NCBI RefSeq assembly: GCF_002898515.1
Contig: NZ_PPFX01000023.1
Span: 1 to 64,000 of the forward strand
DNA length: 64,000 nt
Direction: 5' to 3'
Source: Geothermobacter hydrogeniphilus
GTDB lineage: Bacteria; Desulfobacterota; Desulfuromonadia; Desulfuromonadales; Geothermobacteraceae
Below the pieces are notes generated by a model. The model was not told the DNA's origin. It did not search any database and saw only the letters and a list, made by a program, of their open reading frames with translations. This document shows, one piece after another, positions 8,952 through 19,785 of this stretch; within the stretch, counting starts at the first letter, position 1; each line of letters opens with the position of its first letter. The translations under genes and the position numbers were made by a program.

Positions 8952-9132
8952 ATCCCAAATCCACCGGCAATTTCGGGATTCGGCTGCCGTTACGGGTGAA
9001 TCTGCTTTGTTGCCGTCACCGCTTCGGTGCTCGACGTAGCGCGGCTACGTCTGCGCCCGAAACGGCGCGGCGCCGCGCATCTCCACCCGTTCCGCCACCC
9101 TCGGTCCACAAAACAGCCGGTGGATCTGGGAT
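8952..9132 (+). repeat. Dispersed palindromic repeat, family A, copy 1
   Basis: About 181 bp with 16-bp inverted ends (ATCCCAAATCCACCGG / CCGGTGGATCTGGGAT, one mismatch). The core holds CGACGTAGC-GCGGCTACGTC. A second copy lies in the opposite orientation at 56193-56370. It fills most of the 307-bp gap between the Ig-repeat gene and kdsB and ends 16 bp before the kdsB promoter. No protein is encoded. Confidence 0.85.
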
Positions 9133-9148
9133 GATGTGGAGAGAGCTG

Positions 9149-9177
9149 TTGACAGCTTATCCCCCTTCTTCTACATT
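9149..9177 (+). promoter_or_regulatory. Promoter of the kdsB-pyrG-kds-lpt operon
   Basis: TTGACA (9149-9154), 17-bp spacer, TACATT (9172-9177); perfect -35 and near-consensus -10, 46 bp before the kdsB start codon. Confidence 0.7.
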
Positions 9178-9222
9178 ACGCGGCGGCTTGCCGAACGTCA
9201 CCCTTTCCCCCGAGAGGTTCCC

Positions 9223-9972
9223 GTGGATGTAACCATTGTTATTCCGGCCCGCTACGCTTCGAGTCGTTTTCCCGGAAAGCCGCTGGCCACCCTGCAGGGT
9301 CGTCCGATGATCCAATGGGTCTATGAACGCAGTTGTTCGGCCCGGTTGGCCTCCCGGGTGCTGGTGGCGACCGATGATGAACGGATCGCCGACGCGGTAC
9401 GCGCCTTCGGCGGCGAGGCGGTTCTCACCTGCGCCGATCACCCGACCGGAACCGACCGCCTGGCGGAGGTCGCTTCCGGGCTGGAAAGCGAGTTGATCGT
9501 CAATGTCCAGGGGGATGAACCGTTGATCGAGGCGGCGGTGATCGACCGGGCGATCGCGCCGCTGATCGAGATGCCCGACCTGCAGATGGGAACCCTGTGC
9601 GCGCCGTTGCAGGGGCCTGATGAATTCCTTGATCCCAACGTGGTCAAGGTCGTCTGCGATCAGCGGCAGATGGCGCTCTATTTCTCGCGGGCTCCGATTC
9701 CCTATCCGCGCGATCATTTTCGGCAGCTCGAAGAGAAATGGGACCGTTGCCCGGCATTCAGGCATATCGGGCTCTATGTTTACCGGCGGGAATTTCTGCT
9801 CCGTTATCCGACGCTGCCGCAGACGCCCCTGGAGAAGCTCGAATCACTGGAACAGTTGCGCGCCCTGGAGCATGGCGTCGGCATCAAGGTTGTTCCCACG
9901 GAGCATGCCGCCATCGGCGTTGATACCCCCGAAGATCTGGCCAGGGTTGAGCGGATACTGGCCGGACGCTGA
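9223..9972 (+). CDS. kdsB: 3-deoxy-manno-octulosonate cytidylyltransferase (CMP-Kdo synthetase)
   Basis: Activates Kdo with CTP for lipid A-core assembly in the cytoplasm. From the GTG at 9223 the protein is 249 residues, the usual size, and begins MDVTIVIPARYASSRFPGKPL, the nucleotide-binding N-terminus of the family. The segments TDDERIADAV, NVQGDEPLI and FRHIGLYVYR are also typical. A GAGAGG ribosome site precedes the GTG; an earlier in-frame ATG at 9136 overlaps the promoter region and is unlikely. First gene of a large Kdo/LPS operon. Confidence 0.95.
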   Translation: MDVTIVIPARYASSRFPGKPLATLQGRPMIQWVYERSCSARLASRVLVATDDERIADAVRAFGGEAVLTCADHPTGTDRLAEVASGLESELIVNVQGDEPLIEAAVIDRAIAPLIEMPDLQMGTLCAPLQGPDEFLDPNVVKVVCDQRQMALYFSRAPIPYPRDHFRQLEEKWDRCPAFRHIGLYVYRREFLLRYPTLPQTPLEKLESLEQLRALEHGVGIKVVPTEHAAIGVDTPEDLARVERILAGR

Positions 9973-10067
9973 TCGGTTGTCTGTTTGTGGTTGATGCTTT
10001 CCATTTATCGGTGTGATGTGTAAAATCATTTTTTCAGTGCCGGTCGGATGATGGCCGAGTGAACAGG

Positions 10068-11859
<1,792 letters not shown>

Positions 11860-11860
11860 T

Positions 11861-12697
11861 ATGCAGTCCGTTGATGTAGCAGGTGTCAGGATCGGAGGTG
11901 ATGCTCCCCTGGCGTTGTTGTCCGGCCCCTGTGTGATTGAAAATCTCGATCTGACCCTGCGGATCGCCGAATATCTGCAAAGGTTGACCGAAAAGCTCGG
12001 CGTCGGACTGGTCTTCAAGGCCTCCTATGATAAGGCCAATCGCTCCTCGTCCCATTCTTTTCGCGGGCCGGGCCTGGACGAAGGACTTGAAATTCTGCGG
12101 CGGGTCAAGGATGAGTTCGGTCTTCCGGTGGTGTCCGATATCCATGATATAAGTCAGGTGTCTGCCGCCGCCGAGGTTCTGGACCTGTTGCAGATCCCGG
12201 CTTTTCTCTGCCGCCAGACTGATCTGTTGCAGGCCGCCGCTCGAACCGGCAAACCGGTCAATGTGAAAAAGGGCCAGTTCATGGCCCCCTGGGATATGCG
12301 CAACGTACTGACCAAGCTGGCCGAAGCCGGTGGCGACAAGGTCCTGCTCACTGAACGCGGCAGCAGCTTCGGTTACAACAACCTGGTGGTTGATATGCGT
12401 TCGCTGGCGCTGATGCGGGAGTTCGGAGTGCCGGTGGTTTTTGATGCGACCCACGCCGTTCAACTGCCCGGTGGCGCCGGCGACGCTTCCTCCGGACAGC
12501 GGGAATTCGTTGCCGGGCTTTCCCGCGCTGCTGTCGGCATGGGCATTGACGCACTTTTCTGGGAGGTTCACGAAGACCCCGACCGGGCTCTTTGTGACGG
12601 CCCGAATTCTTTGTCGCTGGACAGCCTTGAGGGCCTGTTGACCCAGGTGCTGGAGATTGACCGGCTGATCGACGGCCGTCAGTGTTTAACGGACTGA
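11861..12697 (+). CDS. kdsA: 3-deoxy-8-phosphooctulonate synthase (KDO8P synthase)
   Basis: Condenses phosphoenolpyruvate with arabinose 5-phosphate to Kdo-8-phosphate. 278 residues. Recognisable blocks are [39 protein letters not shown] and [13 protein letters not shown]. The position after pyrG and before kdsD and kdsC gives the whole CMP-Kdo path in one operon. In the position equivalent to the metal-binding Cys of metal-dependent enzymes the sequence reads LSGPCVIEN in the N-terminal strand, which alone does not decide between metal classes. Confidence 0.97.
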   Translation: MQSVDVAGVRIGGDAPLALLSGPCVIENLDLTLRIAEYLQRLTEKLGVGLVFKASYDKANRSSSHSFRGPGLDEGLEILRRVKDEFGLPVVSDIHDISQVSAAAEVLDLLQIPAFLCRQTDLLQAAARTGKPVNVKKGQFMAPWDMRNVLTKLAEAGGDKVLLTERGSSFGYNNLVVDMRSLALMREFGVPVVFDATHAVQLPGGAGDASSGQREFVAGLSRAAVGMGIDALFWEVHEDPDRALCDGPNSLSLDSLEGLLTQVLEIDRLIDGRQCLTD

Positions 12698-12702
12698 TTT
12701 CT

Positions 12703-13665
12703 ATGATTGATATCGCAAAAAAGGTTCTGCAGGTTGAGGCAGATGCGGTCCTGGCGCTGCAGCAGCGACTGGACGGCCAGTTCAGTGCCGCGGTGGAGAT
12801 GATCCTCGCCTGTCGCGGGCGGGTAGTCATATCGGGTATGGGCAAGTCGGGGTTGATCTGCCAGAAGATCGCCTCGACCATGGCTTCAACCGGTACCCCG
12901 GCGCTCTTTCTGCATCCCGCCGAAGGTATTCACGGTGATCTCGGCATGATCATGAAGGATGATGTCATCATCGCCGTTTCCAATTCCGGAGAAACCGAGG
13001 AGGTGCTGCGCATTCTGCCGGTTATCCGTCGCATGGGGGTGCCGTTGATCGCCATGACCGGCAATCCGCAAAGCACTCTCGCCAAGGCCGGGGATGTCAG
13101 CCTCGATGTGTCCGTCGCTGAAGAGGCCTGCCCGTTGGGTCTGGCTCCGACCGCCAGTACCACCGCCACTCTGGCCATGGGGGACGCCCTGGCGGTTGCT
13201 CTGCTGGACCGACGTGGTTTCAAAGAAGAGGATTTCGCTCTTTTTCATCCCGGCGGAGCGCTCGGCAAGAGGCTGCTGCTGAGGGTCGAGGATCTGATGC
13301 ACTGCGGTGAGGAGATCCCCCTGGTTGACGAGGAGACCCTGCTGCGCGACGGGTTGTTCGAGATTACCAGCAAAAAACTCGGCATCACCGGTGTTGTCGA
13401 TTCTCAGGGCGGCCTGCTCGGAGTCTTCACTGATGGTGACTTGCGGCGTTGCATGGAACGTGGTTACGACGTGCTCAATTCTCCGATCAAAGATGTGATG
13501 ACGGCCAGTCCGAAGCGGATACTGCGCAGTGACCTCGCGGCCAAGGCCCTGCAGCGCATGGAGGCCCACTCGATAACCTCCCTGTTTGTCTTTGCCGACG
13601 ACCAGGCAGCGGAACCGGTCGGGATCGTCCACCTGCATGACCTGCTCAAGGCGGGGGTGGTCTGA
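12703..13665 (+). CDS. kdsD: Arabinose-5-phosphate isomerase
   Basis: Interconverts ribulose 5-phosphate and arabinose 5-phosphate, the first committed step to Kdo. 320 residues: a SIS sugar-isomerase domain (about 30-170; ISGMGKSGLICQKIASTMASTGTP and VSNSGETEEV) followed by a pair of CBS domains (about 200-320). An in-frame GTG at 12682 overlaps kdsA and would add seven residues; the ATG at 12703 is preferred. The stop overlaps the kdsC ATG by one base (TGATG). Confidence 0.95.
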   Translation: MIDIAKKVLQVEADAVLALQQRLDGQFSAAVEMILACRGRVVISGMGKSGLICQKIASTMASTGTPALFLHPAEGIHGDLGMIMKDDVIIAVSNSGETEEVLRILPVIRRMGVPLIAMTGNPQSTLAKAGDVSLDVSVAEEACPLGLAPTASTTATLAMGDALAVALLDRRGFKEEDFALFHPGGALGKRLLLRVEDLMHCGEEIPLVDEETLLRDGLFEITSKKLGITGVVDSQGGLLGVFTDGDLRRCMERGYDVLNSPIKDVMTASPKRILRSDLAAKALQRMEAHSITSLFVFADDQAAEPVGIVHLHDLLKAGVV

Positions 13666-14180
13666 TGGAGAACAAACTGCGAACCGTGAGGTTGCTGTTG
13701 CTCGACGTTGATGGCGTTCTGACGGACGGCCGGATCATCCTCAGCGACTCGGGCGCGGAGACCAAGGCCTTCAATGTGCGTGACGGTCATGGATTGAAAT
13801 TGCTGCAACGGGCCGGAATTCAGGTCGGCATCATCACCGGGCGGCAGTCACGGGTGGTTTCCCACCGGATGCGGGAACTCGGCATCGACCTGATCGTCCA
13901 GGGGGCCCGGAACAAACTGGAGCCCTATCTGCGGATATTGTCGGATCTCTCCCTGTCTCCGGAGCAGGTTGCCTACATCGGTGATGATATTGTCGATCTG
14001 CCGATTCTCACGCGGGTCGGATTTTCCGCGACCGTTGCCGACGGTTGCCCCGAGGTCCGGGAACGGGTCGATTTCGTTTCCCGTTATCCCGGCGGCGGCG
14101 GCGGCGTGCGGGAGGTCTGCGAAATACTGCTCAAGGCCCAGGGACACTGGGAACGGCTGATGGCCCCGTACCTGGCTTGA
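13665..14180 (+). CDS. kdsC: 3-deoxy-D-manno-octulosonate 8-phosphate phosphatase
   Basis: HAD-superfamily phosphatase that releases Kdo from Kdo-8-phosphate. 171 residues. The nucleophile motif is LLLDVDGVLTDG near the N-terminus, the Thr/Ser motif is GIITGR, and the acidic motif III is IGDDIVDLP. The small cap-less size fits KdsC, and the gene is translationally coupled to kdsD. Confidence 0.95.
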   Translation: MENKLRTVRLLLLDVDGVLTDGRIILSDSGAETKAFNVRDGHGLKLLQRAGIQVGIITGRQSRVVSHRMRELGIDLIVQGARNKLEPYLRILSDLSLSPEQVAYIGDDIVDLPILTRVGFSATVADGCPEVRERVDFVSRYPGGGGGVREVCEILLKAQGHWERLMAPYLA

Positions 14181-14220
14181 TGACTTCTTACAATTCCTGT
14201 GCCAAGTCCCTTTCCGATGC

Positions 14221-14249
14221 TTTACTCCCCTCGGCGGCGATGCTATACT
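14221..14249 (+). promoter_or_regulatory. Internal promoter for lptC-lptA-lptB
   Basis: TTTACT (14221-14226), 17-bp spacer, TATACT (14244-14249). The expected start of transcription falls about 4 bases before the lptC ATG at 14260, and no ribosome site precedes that ATG, so a leaderless or near-leaderless message is possible. Confidence 0.45.
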
Positions 14250-14259
14250 GGCCCCGTTT

Positions 14260-14841
14260 ATGAAGCAATTTTTTTCCGCCCGACATTTGCTGGTTGTTGC
14301 CATCCTGGTGCTTTCCGGGATGCTGGTGCTGGTGATCTCCCGGCGCTACACGCGTATTGAACCGGTCGCGGTGGATGTGCCGGCGGCAGGCGCCGATCTC
14401 TCCCTGGCTAAAATCGACTATACCGAAACCCGGGGCGGGAAGGCCTTCTGGAGGTTGCGTGCCGACCGGGCCAGTTATGATCTTGAAACCGGGCGGAGTC
14501 GTTTGCATAATGTCCATCTCAGCTTTTTCGGCGCGGGTGACTCCGGTGTTCTGACTCTGGATGCCCGTCGGGGAGTGTGGGATGAAAAGGCCGGTGAGTT
14601 CGTGGTTTCCGGTAACGTTGTGGCCCGCAGTGAGCGGGGGTATGCATTTTCCACCGATCGTCTCCATTATCGCCAGGCCGAACGACTGCTGTGGACTGAT
14701 CAACCGGTGAGATTGAGTTCCGGGCAGTTTGAGGTTGAAGCGACCGGGATGCGATTACTGGTTGATCAGCGCCGGCTGAAGCTCCTGGCAGACGTTCGCT
14801 CCAAATGGCTGATCAGGCCGGATGACGAGGAAAAGGGATGA
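14260..14841 (+). CDS. lptC: LPS export ABC transporter periplasmic protein LptC
   Basis: 193 residues: a single N-terminal membrane anchor (LLVVAILVLSGMLVLVISRR) followed by a beta-rich periplasmic domain with LHNVHLSFF and GVLTLDARRGVW blocks. LptC links the LptBFG transporter to the LptA bridge. The gene lies between kdsC and lptA and overlaps lptA by 4 bp, and this context decides the call because LptC sequences are poorly conserved. The ATG has no visible ribosome site. Confidence 0.88.
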   Translation: MKQFFSARHLLVVAILVLSGMLVLVISRRYTRIEPVAVDVPAAGADLSLAKIDYTETRGGKAFWRLRADRASYDLETGRSRLHNVHLSFFGAGDSGVLTLDARRGVWDEKAGEFVVSGNVVARSERGYAFSTDRLHYRQAERLLWTDQPVRLSSGQFEVEATGMRLLVDQRRLKLLADVRSKWLIRPDDEEKG

Positions 14842-15332
14842 AAACCTACCTGTTGCTGATCTTTCTCTGTCTCTTTTCCGGTGCGGTTCGGGCGGCTTCT
14901 GTTGCGCCCGGGGATGCCCCGTTGGAGATTACTTCCCGGCAGCTGGAAGCGGATGATGCCGCTGGGACCGTGACCTTTATCGGTGACGTGGAGGCCCGCC
15001 AGGCGGACCTGGTGATCCATGCCGGTCGCCTGACGGTGTACTACCGGGGCGAAGCGCGCCAGGTTGAGCGGATTGAAGCTGAGCAGGATGTTCGAGTCGT
15101 CCAGGGACAGCGGGTCGCCACCGGACAGCATGCGCTCTATCAACGCAGCAGCGGCAAACTGGTATTGACCGGGAATCCGCGCATCAACGATGGTGCGGAC
15201 CAGGTTTCCGGCGATAAGATCACCGTGTATCTGAACGATAACCGCAGTGTTGTTGACAGTCGCGGGGAAGGGCGGGTCAAGGCCACCTTTCATCCGCGGG
15301 GAAAGCAGAGTGATGCGGACGCTGCGCGCTGA
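14838..15332 (+). CDS. lptA: Lipopolysaccharide transport periplasmic protein LptA
   Basis: 164 residues with a Sec signal peptide ([15 protein letters not shown]) and an OstA/LptA domain: [27 protein letters not shown] near the start and [27 protein letters not shown] near the end. It should polymerise as the periplasmic LPS bridge between inner and outer membranes. It overlaps lptC at its start and lptB by 20 bp at its end. Confidence 0.93.
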   Translation: MKTYLLLIFLCLFSGAVRAASVAPGDAPLEITSRQLEADDAAGTVTFIGDVEARQADLVIHAGRLTVYYRGEARQVERIEAEQDVRVVQGQRVATGQHALYQRSSGKLVLTGNPRINDGADQVSGDKITVYLNDNRSVVDSRGEGRVKATFHPRGKQSDADAAR

Positions 15333-16035
15333 AGGTCTCTGCAAGAGCTACCAGAAGCGCCAGGTGGTACGGGATGTCGATCTGCAGGTCTCCTCGGGAC
15401 AGGTGATCGGTCTGCTCGGCCCCAACGGCGCGGGCAAGACGACCTCCTTCTACATGGTTGTCGGGTTGGTGCGCCCCGACCGGGGGCGGGTTTTTCTGGA
15501 TGACTGCGAACTGACCGGCCTGCCGGTCTACAAACGCGCCCGGGCCGGTATCTCCTATCTGCCCCAGGAAGCGTCGGTCTTTCGCAAGCTGACGGTTGAG
15601 GAGAATCTGCTGGCAATTCTTGAAACCCTTGACATCGGTGCCGTTCAGCGGACCGAACGGATGGAGCAGTTGCTGGAGGATCTGCGCCTGACGCATGTCG
15701 CCAAAAGTTATGGTTACGCGTTGTCGGGCGGGGAGCGAAGGCGCCTGGAAATTGCCCGCGCACTGGTCATTGAACCGGTTTTTATTCTTCTCGATGAACC
15801 CTTTGCCGGGATCGATCCCCTGGCGGTGATCGATATCCAGGGAATTGTCGATGGTTTGAAAAAAAACGGCATCGGTGTTCTGATCTCTGATCACAATGTT
15901 CGTGAAACCCTCGATGTCTGCGATCGTGCCTATATTCTCAATGCTGGTGAAATTCTCGAATTCGGAACGCCGGAAGAAATTGCCGGCAGCAGCCGCGCCC
16001 GGGAAATCTATCTGGGGGAAAAGTTTCGTCTTTAG
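15313..16035 (+). CDS. lptB: LPS export ABC transporter ATP-binding protein LptB
   Basis: 240-residue ABC ATPase. Walker A is GPNGAGKTT (about 36-44), the signature is [15 protein letters not shown], Walker B is [13 protein letters not shown], and the H-loop sits in [14 protein letters not shown]. It powers LPS extraction together with LptF and LptG, which are encoded 15 kb away at 30.4-32.7 kb. The ATG at 15313 follows a GTG at 15310; both lie inside lptA and either could be used. Confidence 0.96.
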   Translation: MRTLRAEGLCKSYQKRQVVRDVDLQVSSGQVIGLLGPNGAGKTTSFYMVVGLVRPDRGRVFLDDCELTGLPVYKRARAGISYLPQEASVFRKLTVEENLLAILETLDIGAVQRTERMEQLLEDLRLTHVAKSYGYALSGGERRRLEIARALVIEPVFILLDEPFAGIDPLAVIDIQGIVDGLKKNGIGVLISDHNVRETLDVCDRAYILNAGEILEFGTPEEIAGSSRAREIYLGEKFRL

Positions 16036-16089
16036 AAATGAAAAGGCTGGTGGTAAGCTCTACCGGAGCACGCACTGAATGGAGTCCTG

Positions 16090-17571
16090 ATGGCCCTGGA
16101 ATTACGTCAACAACTTAAGATGAGCCAGCAGCTGGTGATGACGCCCCAGCTGCAACAGGCAATCAAGCTGCTCCAGCTCTCCCGCATGGAGTTGCTGGAT
16201 ATGGTTCAGCAGGAGCTGGAAGAGAACCCGATCCTTGAAGAGGGGGGCGAGCAGGCAGAGGAGAAGGAACCCGAGGAGCCCGAAACCGGGGAGGAAACGA
16301 CGGCCGCGGCCGAGGCTGAAAAGGCTGAAGCGGAACCCGCCAACGAGAATGCCGAGGAAATGCCCGAGGATCCGGCAGGGCTCAAGGATGAGATTGACTG
16401 GCAAGCCTATCTCGAAGGTTACACCCAGTCGGGAACCACCGCCGATATCTACGAAAGTGACGACGACCGCCCCTCCTACGAGAACCTGCTGACCCGCAAG
16501 AGTACCCTTGCTGAACACCTGATGTGGCAGTTGAATCTGTCCCGTATCGTTGACAGGAAACGTGCCATCGCCGCCGAGATTATCGGCAACCTTGACGCTG
16601 ACGGCTACCTGCAGGCGTCACTGGAAGAGATTGCCGGAGCCTGCCGGGTGACCGCCGAACAGGTCGAGGAGGTTCTGCTGCTGGTTCAGCAGTTTGACCC
16701 GCCGGGGATTGCCTGTAGAGATCTGCGGGAATCTCTGCTGCGCCAGGTTGAACATCTTGGAATGCAGGGTTCTTTGGTTGAGCGGGTGCTGCTCGATCAC
16801 ATCCGGGAACTCGAGGCTCGCAAGTATCCCGTCATTGCCAAGGCGCTTGGCGTCAGTCTCGATGAAGTCCTCGGAGCGGCGAAAATCATTTCCAACCTCG
16901 ACCCCCGTCCCGGCAGCGCCTATGGCGAGGAAGATGTTCATTACATCACCCCGGACATCTTTGTCTACAAGATCAGTGATGAGTACGTGGTGGTGTTGAA
17001 CGATGAAGGGCTTCCGAACCTGCGCATCAATTCGTTTTATCGCAACGCCCTTTCCGGCAGCAGGGAAGTCGATGCCAAGGCAGGTGAGTATATTCAGGAA
17101 AAAATGCGCGGCGCTCTCTGGCTGATCAAGAGTATCCATCAACGTCAGCGCACCATCTATCGAGTCACCAAGAGCATTGTCAAGTTCCAGCGCGAATTCT
17201 TCGACAAGGGCATTGCCTATCTCAAACCACTTGTGCTGCGTGATGTTGCCGAAGATATCGAAATGCACGAATCGACGATCAGTCGGGTGACTACCAACAA
17301 GTATGTGCAGACGCCGCAAGGTCTTTTTGAGTTGAAGTTCTTTTTCAATAGCGGTATAAGCACAACCGGTGGGGATACCATCGCCTCTGAAAGCGTCAAG
17401 AGTAAGATTCAGGAAATTATTTCCGGAGAAAATCCGAAAAAACCCTATTCAGATCAGAAGATTGTCGAAATTCTGCGTGAATCCGATATCGATATCGCCC
17501 GGCGCACGGTGACCAAGTACCGTGAGATGCTCGGCATCGGATCGTCCACCGAACGTAAGCGACTCTTTTAA
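16090..17571 (+). CDS. rpoN: RNA polymerase sigma-54 factor
   Basis: 493 residues. Region I is Gln/Leu-rich (QQLVMTPQLQQAIKLLQLSRMEL), region II is strongly acidic (about 50-110), and region III includes the core-binding and DNA-binding parts, with the RpoN box ARRTVTKYREML near the C-terminus. It directs transcription from -24/-12 promoters that need enhancer-binding proteins. The lptB-rpoN-hpf-ptsN order is the common proteobacterial one. Confidence 0.98.
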   Translation: MALELRQQLKMSQQLVMTPQLQQAIKLLQLSRMELLDMVQQELEENPILEEGGEQAEEKEPEEPETGEETTAAAEAEKAEAEPANENAEEMPEDPAGLKDEIDWQAYLEGYTQSGTTADIYESDDDRPSYENLLTRKSTLAEHLMWQLNLSRIVDRKRAIAAEIIGNLDADGYLQASLEEIAGACRVTAEQVEEVLLLVQQFDPPGIACRDLRESLLRQVEHLGMQGSLVERVLLDHIRELEARKYPVIAKALGVSLDEVLGAAKIISNLDPRPGSAYGEEDVHYITPDIFVYKISDEYVVVLNDEGLPNLRINSFYRNALSGSREVDAKAGEYIQEKMRGALWLIKSIHQRQRTIYRVTKSIVKFQREFFDKGIAYLKPLVLRDVAEDIEMHESTISRVTTNKYVQTPQGLFELKFFFNSGISTTGGDTIASESVKSKIQEIISGENPKKPYSDQKIVEILRESDIDIARRTVTKYREMLGIGSSTERKRLF

Positions 17572-17649
17572 GCTGGTCAACGGTCAACGGGGCGATATAC
17601 TTCAGCTATCGATAACGCCCCACGAGGCATTACCAGGAGGTAGATTCAT

Positions 17650-18204
17650 ATGCAAGTTGCCACAACTTTCAGACACATGGAAGTCAGTGCACCCGTTCGT
17701 GATTATCTGCAGGAAAAACTCTCCAGGGTCAAGAAGTACATCGAAGAACCGATCGATGCTCAGGCGGTTCTTTCGGTGGAAAAGAAGATCCGTCATCGAG
17801 CCGAGGTGACTCTGGTCGCCAAGGGAATTACCATCAAGGGCACCGAGACCACCAACGATATGTACGCAGCCATCGATGCTGTGGTCGACAAGATCGAACG
17901 CCAGCTGAAACGCTACAAGGACCGCCTGAAACGGCACAAGCCTCTGTCCGGGAGAGAACGGCAGGTTCAGAAAACCGTTCTCAAGGCGGAGAGTGTTGAT
18001 GAAGAGGGTTCATCGGAACCAATCATTATTCATTCCCACAGCTTTTCGGTCAAGCCGATGTCGGTGGAAGAGGCGGTCATGCAGATGGATCTGCTGCACA
18101 AGGATTTTCTTGTTTTCACCAATGACCGAAACGAAGACATCAATGTTGTCTATCGCCGCAAAGATGGCAACTACGGCCTGATCGAACCTCAACAGGGAGC
18201 CTGA
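17650..18204 (+). CDS. hpf: Ribosome hibernation promoting factor, long form
   Basis: 184 residues. The N-terminal S30AE domain (1-100: ATTFRHMEVSAPVRDYLQEKL) binds the decoding centre, and the C-terminal domain (about 125-184: SFSVKPMSVEEAVMQMDLLHKDFLVFTN) is the dimerisation domain that lets long HPF form 100S ribosomes alone. AGGAGG stands 8 bp before the ATG, a strong site. It lies between rpoN and ptsN. Confidence 0.95.
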   Translation: MQVATTFRHMEVSAPVRDYLQEKLSRVKKYIEEPIDAQAVLSVEKKIRHRAEVTLVAKGITIKGTETTNDMYAAIDAVVDKIERQLKRYKDRLKRHKPLSGRERQVQKTVLKAESVDEEGSSEPIIIHSHSFSVKPMSVEEAVMQMDLLHKDFLVFTNDRNEDINVVYRRKDGNYGLIEPQQGA

Positions 18205-18273
18205 TCTCACATCGGTTCAGGGGGAGAGTCCCGCAACTCTCCCCCTGACTTGTATCCGAACTCAGTCAGAATT

Positions 18274-18735
18274 ATGAAGATTATTGATCTACTTGACCCC
18301 GCTGCGATCTCTGCCGACCTGCAAGCTTCCACCAAAGCAGAGGTCCTCGGAGAGTTGACCGATGCCCTGATGCGTGTTGAACCGTCCCTTGATCGCGACG
18401 AGGTGGTCGCGATCCTCCAGGAACGGGAACAACTCGGCAGCACCGGGATCGGCGATGGAGTTGCCATTCCCCATGGCAAGTTGAGAAAGCTGGACAAACT
18501 GCTGATTTCTTTCGGCCGCAGTCGCGGTGGAATCGATTTTGATTCGATGGACGGGCGTCCGGCCCAGCTTTTTTTCCTGCTGGTCGCGCCTGAAGAGTCG
18601 GTTGGCGTCCACCTGAAGACCCTGGCGCGCATTTCCAAGCTGCTGAAAAATTCCGCCGTCCGCCAGGCACTCCTTGATGCCGAGGATGCCGAAAGCATCT
18701 ACGGAATTATCGCCCGGCAGGAGGAATCCCTTTAG
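18274..18735 (+). CDS. ptsN: PTS IIA-like nitrogen regulatory protein
   Basis: 153 residues of the fructose/nitrogen EIIA family. The phosphorylated His is in the motif VAIPHGKLRKLDK (about residue 66). It probably relays PTS phosphorylation state to nitrogen or potassium control rather than carrying sugar. The ATG at 18274 gives the family N-terminus MKIIDLLDPAAI; a TTG at 18250 would add eight unconserved residues. Neither has a good ribosome site. Confidence 0.92.
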   Translation: MKIIDLLDPAAISADLQASTKAEVLGELTDALMRVEPSLDRDEVVAILQEREQLGSTGIGDGVAIPHGKLRKLDKLLISFGRSRGGIDFDSMDGRPAQLFFLLVAPEESVGVHLKTLARISKLLKNSAVRQALLDAEDAESIYGIIARQEESL

Positions 18736-18810
18736 CGTCCCCCCAATGTTTTCATAGCATGGCCCGTGCCGTCCCGGAACAGGCCCCGACCTTTCAGAGG
18801 ACCGATCCGC

Positions 18811-19785
18811 ATGCCCGGAATCACGATCCAGGATATTCTGAGTGAAAAGGAAGCCGGCCTTGACCTGGAATTGCTGGCCGGCGAAAAGGGCCTGTTGCGT
18901 CATGTCCAGGTTCCCCGAATCCAGAAACCCGGACTCGCTCTTGCCGGGTACGTGACCAATCTTCATCCCGACCGTCTGCAGGTGCTCGGTTCAACTGAAC
19001 TGAGCTATCTCAACCATCTTCCGGTTGATCTCGCCGAGAAGAACCTGGCCAAACTCTGTAACGTCGATATCTGTTGTTTCATCATCACCAAGGGGCAGGA
19101 ACCGCCATCGATGCTGGTGCGGGAAGTTGAGGCTCGGGGTATTCCCCTGTTGCGGACTCATCACCAGAGCTCCACGTTCATCTCGCTGATCACCCAGTTC
19201 CTGGAAGAGCGACTGCTGCCGTCGACCACAATCCATGGCGTCCTGGTCGATGTCCTCGGTGTCGGGGTGTTGCTGCACGGCAAAAGCGGTATCGGCAAGA
19301 GTGAAGTCGCTCTCGACCTGGTGCTGCGCGGCCATCGCCTGGTGGCTGATGATGTTGTCAAGGTGCGGATGAAACTGCCGGCAGTTCTTTTCGGCGAGGG
19401 GATGGATCTGCTTCATTACCATATGGAGATTCGCGGGCTCGGCATTATCAATATCAAGCACCTGTTCGGCGTTGCGGCCATCCGGGAAAGAAAGAAAATT
19501 GATCTGGCCATCGAGCTGGTTTCCTGGGAGGACGGACACGAATATGACCGTCTCGGGCTGGAGGAGGAAAAATACAAGGTTCTCGGGTTGGGGATCCCGC
19601 TGCTGAAGATCCCGGTTCGTCCGGGGCGGAATATCACCAGCATTGTCGAAGTGGCGGCTCGGAACCAGTTACTCAAGGAGATGGGATACAACAGCGCGGT
19701 GGAATTTCAGGACCGGCTGGAAAAACGCATGGCAGAAACCGCCTGGTTGCATTCCCACACCATTATCGGAGATAATCTCGAATGA
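18811..19785 (+). CDS. hprK: HPr kinase/phosphorylase
   Basis: 324 residues. The N-terminal domain (1-130) precedes a catalytic domain with the P-loop HGKSGIGKSEVALDL, the DDVV metal-binding segment and the family signature EIRGLGIINIKHLFG. It phosphorylates and dephosphorylates Ser46 of HPr; the HPr at 23.3 kb does have Ser at position 46, inside GKSIMGI. AGAGG precedes the ATG. It overlaps rapZ by 4 bp. Confidence 0.96.
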   Translation: MPGITIQDILSEKEAGLDLELLAGEKGLLRHVQVPRIQKPGLALAGYVTNLHPDRLQVLGSTELSYLNHLPVDLAEKNLAKLCNVDICCFIITKGQEPPSMLVREVEARGIPLLRTHHQSSTFISLITQFLEERLLPSTTIHGVLVDVLGVGVLLHGKSGIGKSEVALDLVLRGHRLVADDVVKVRMKLPAVLFGEGMDLLHYHMEIRGLGIINIKHLFGVAAIRERKKIDLAIELVSWEDGHEYDRLGLEEEKYKVLGLGIPLLKIPVRPGRNITSIVEVAARNQLLKEMGYNSAVEFQDRLEKRMAETAWLHSHTIIGDNLE

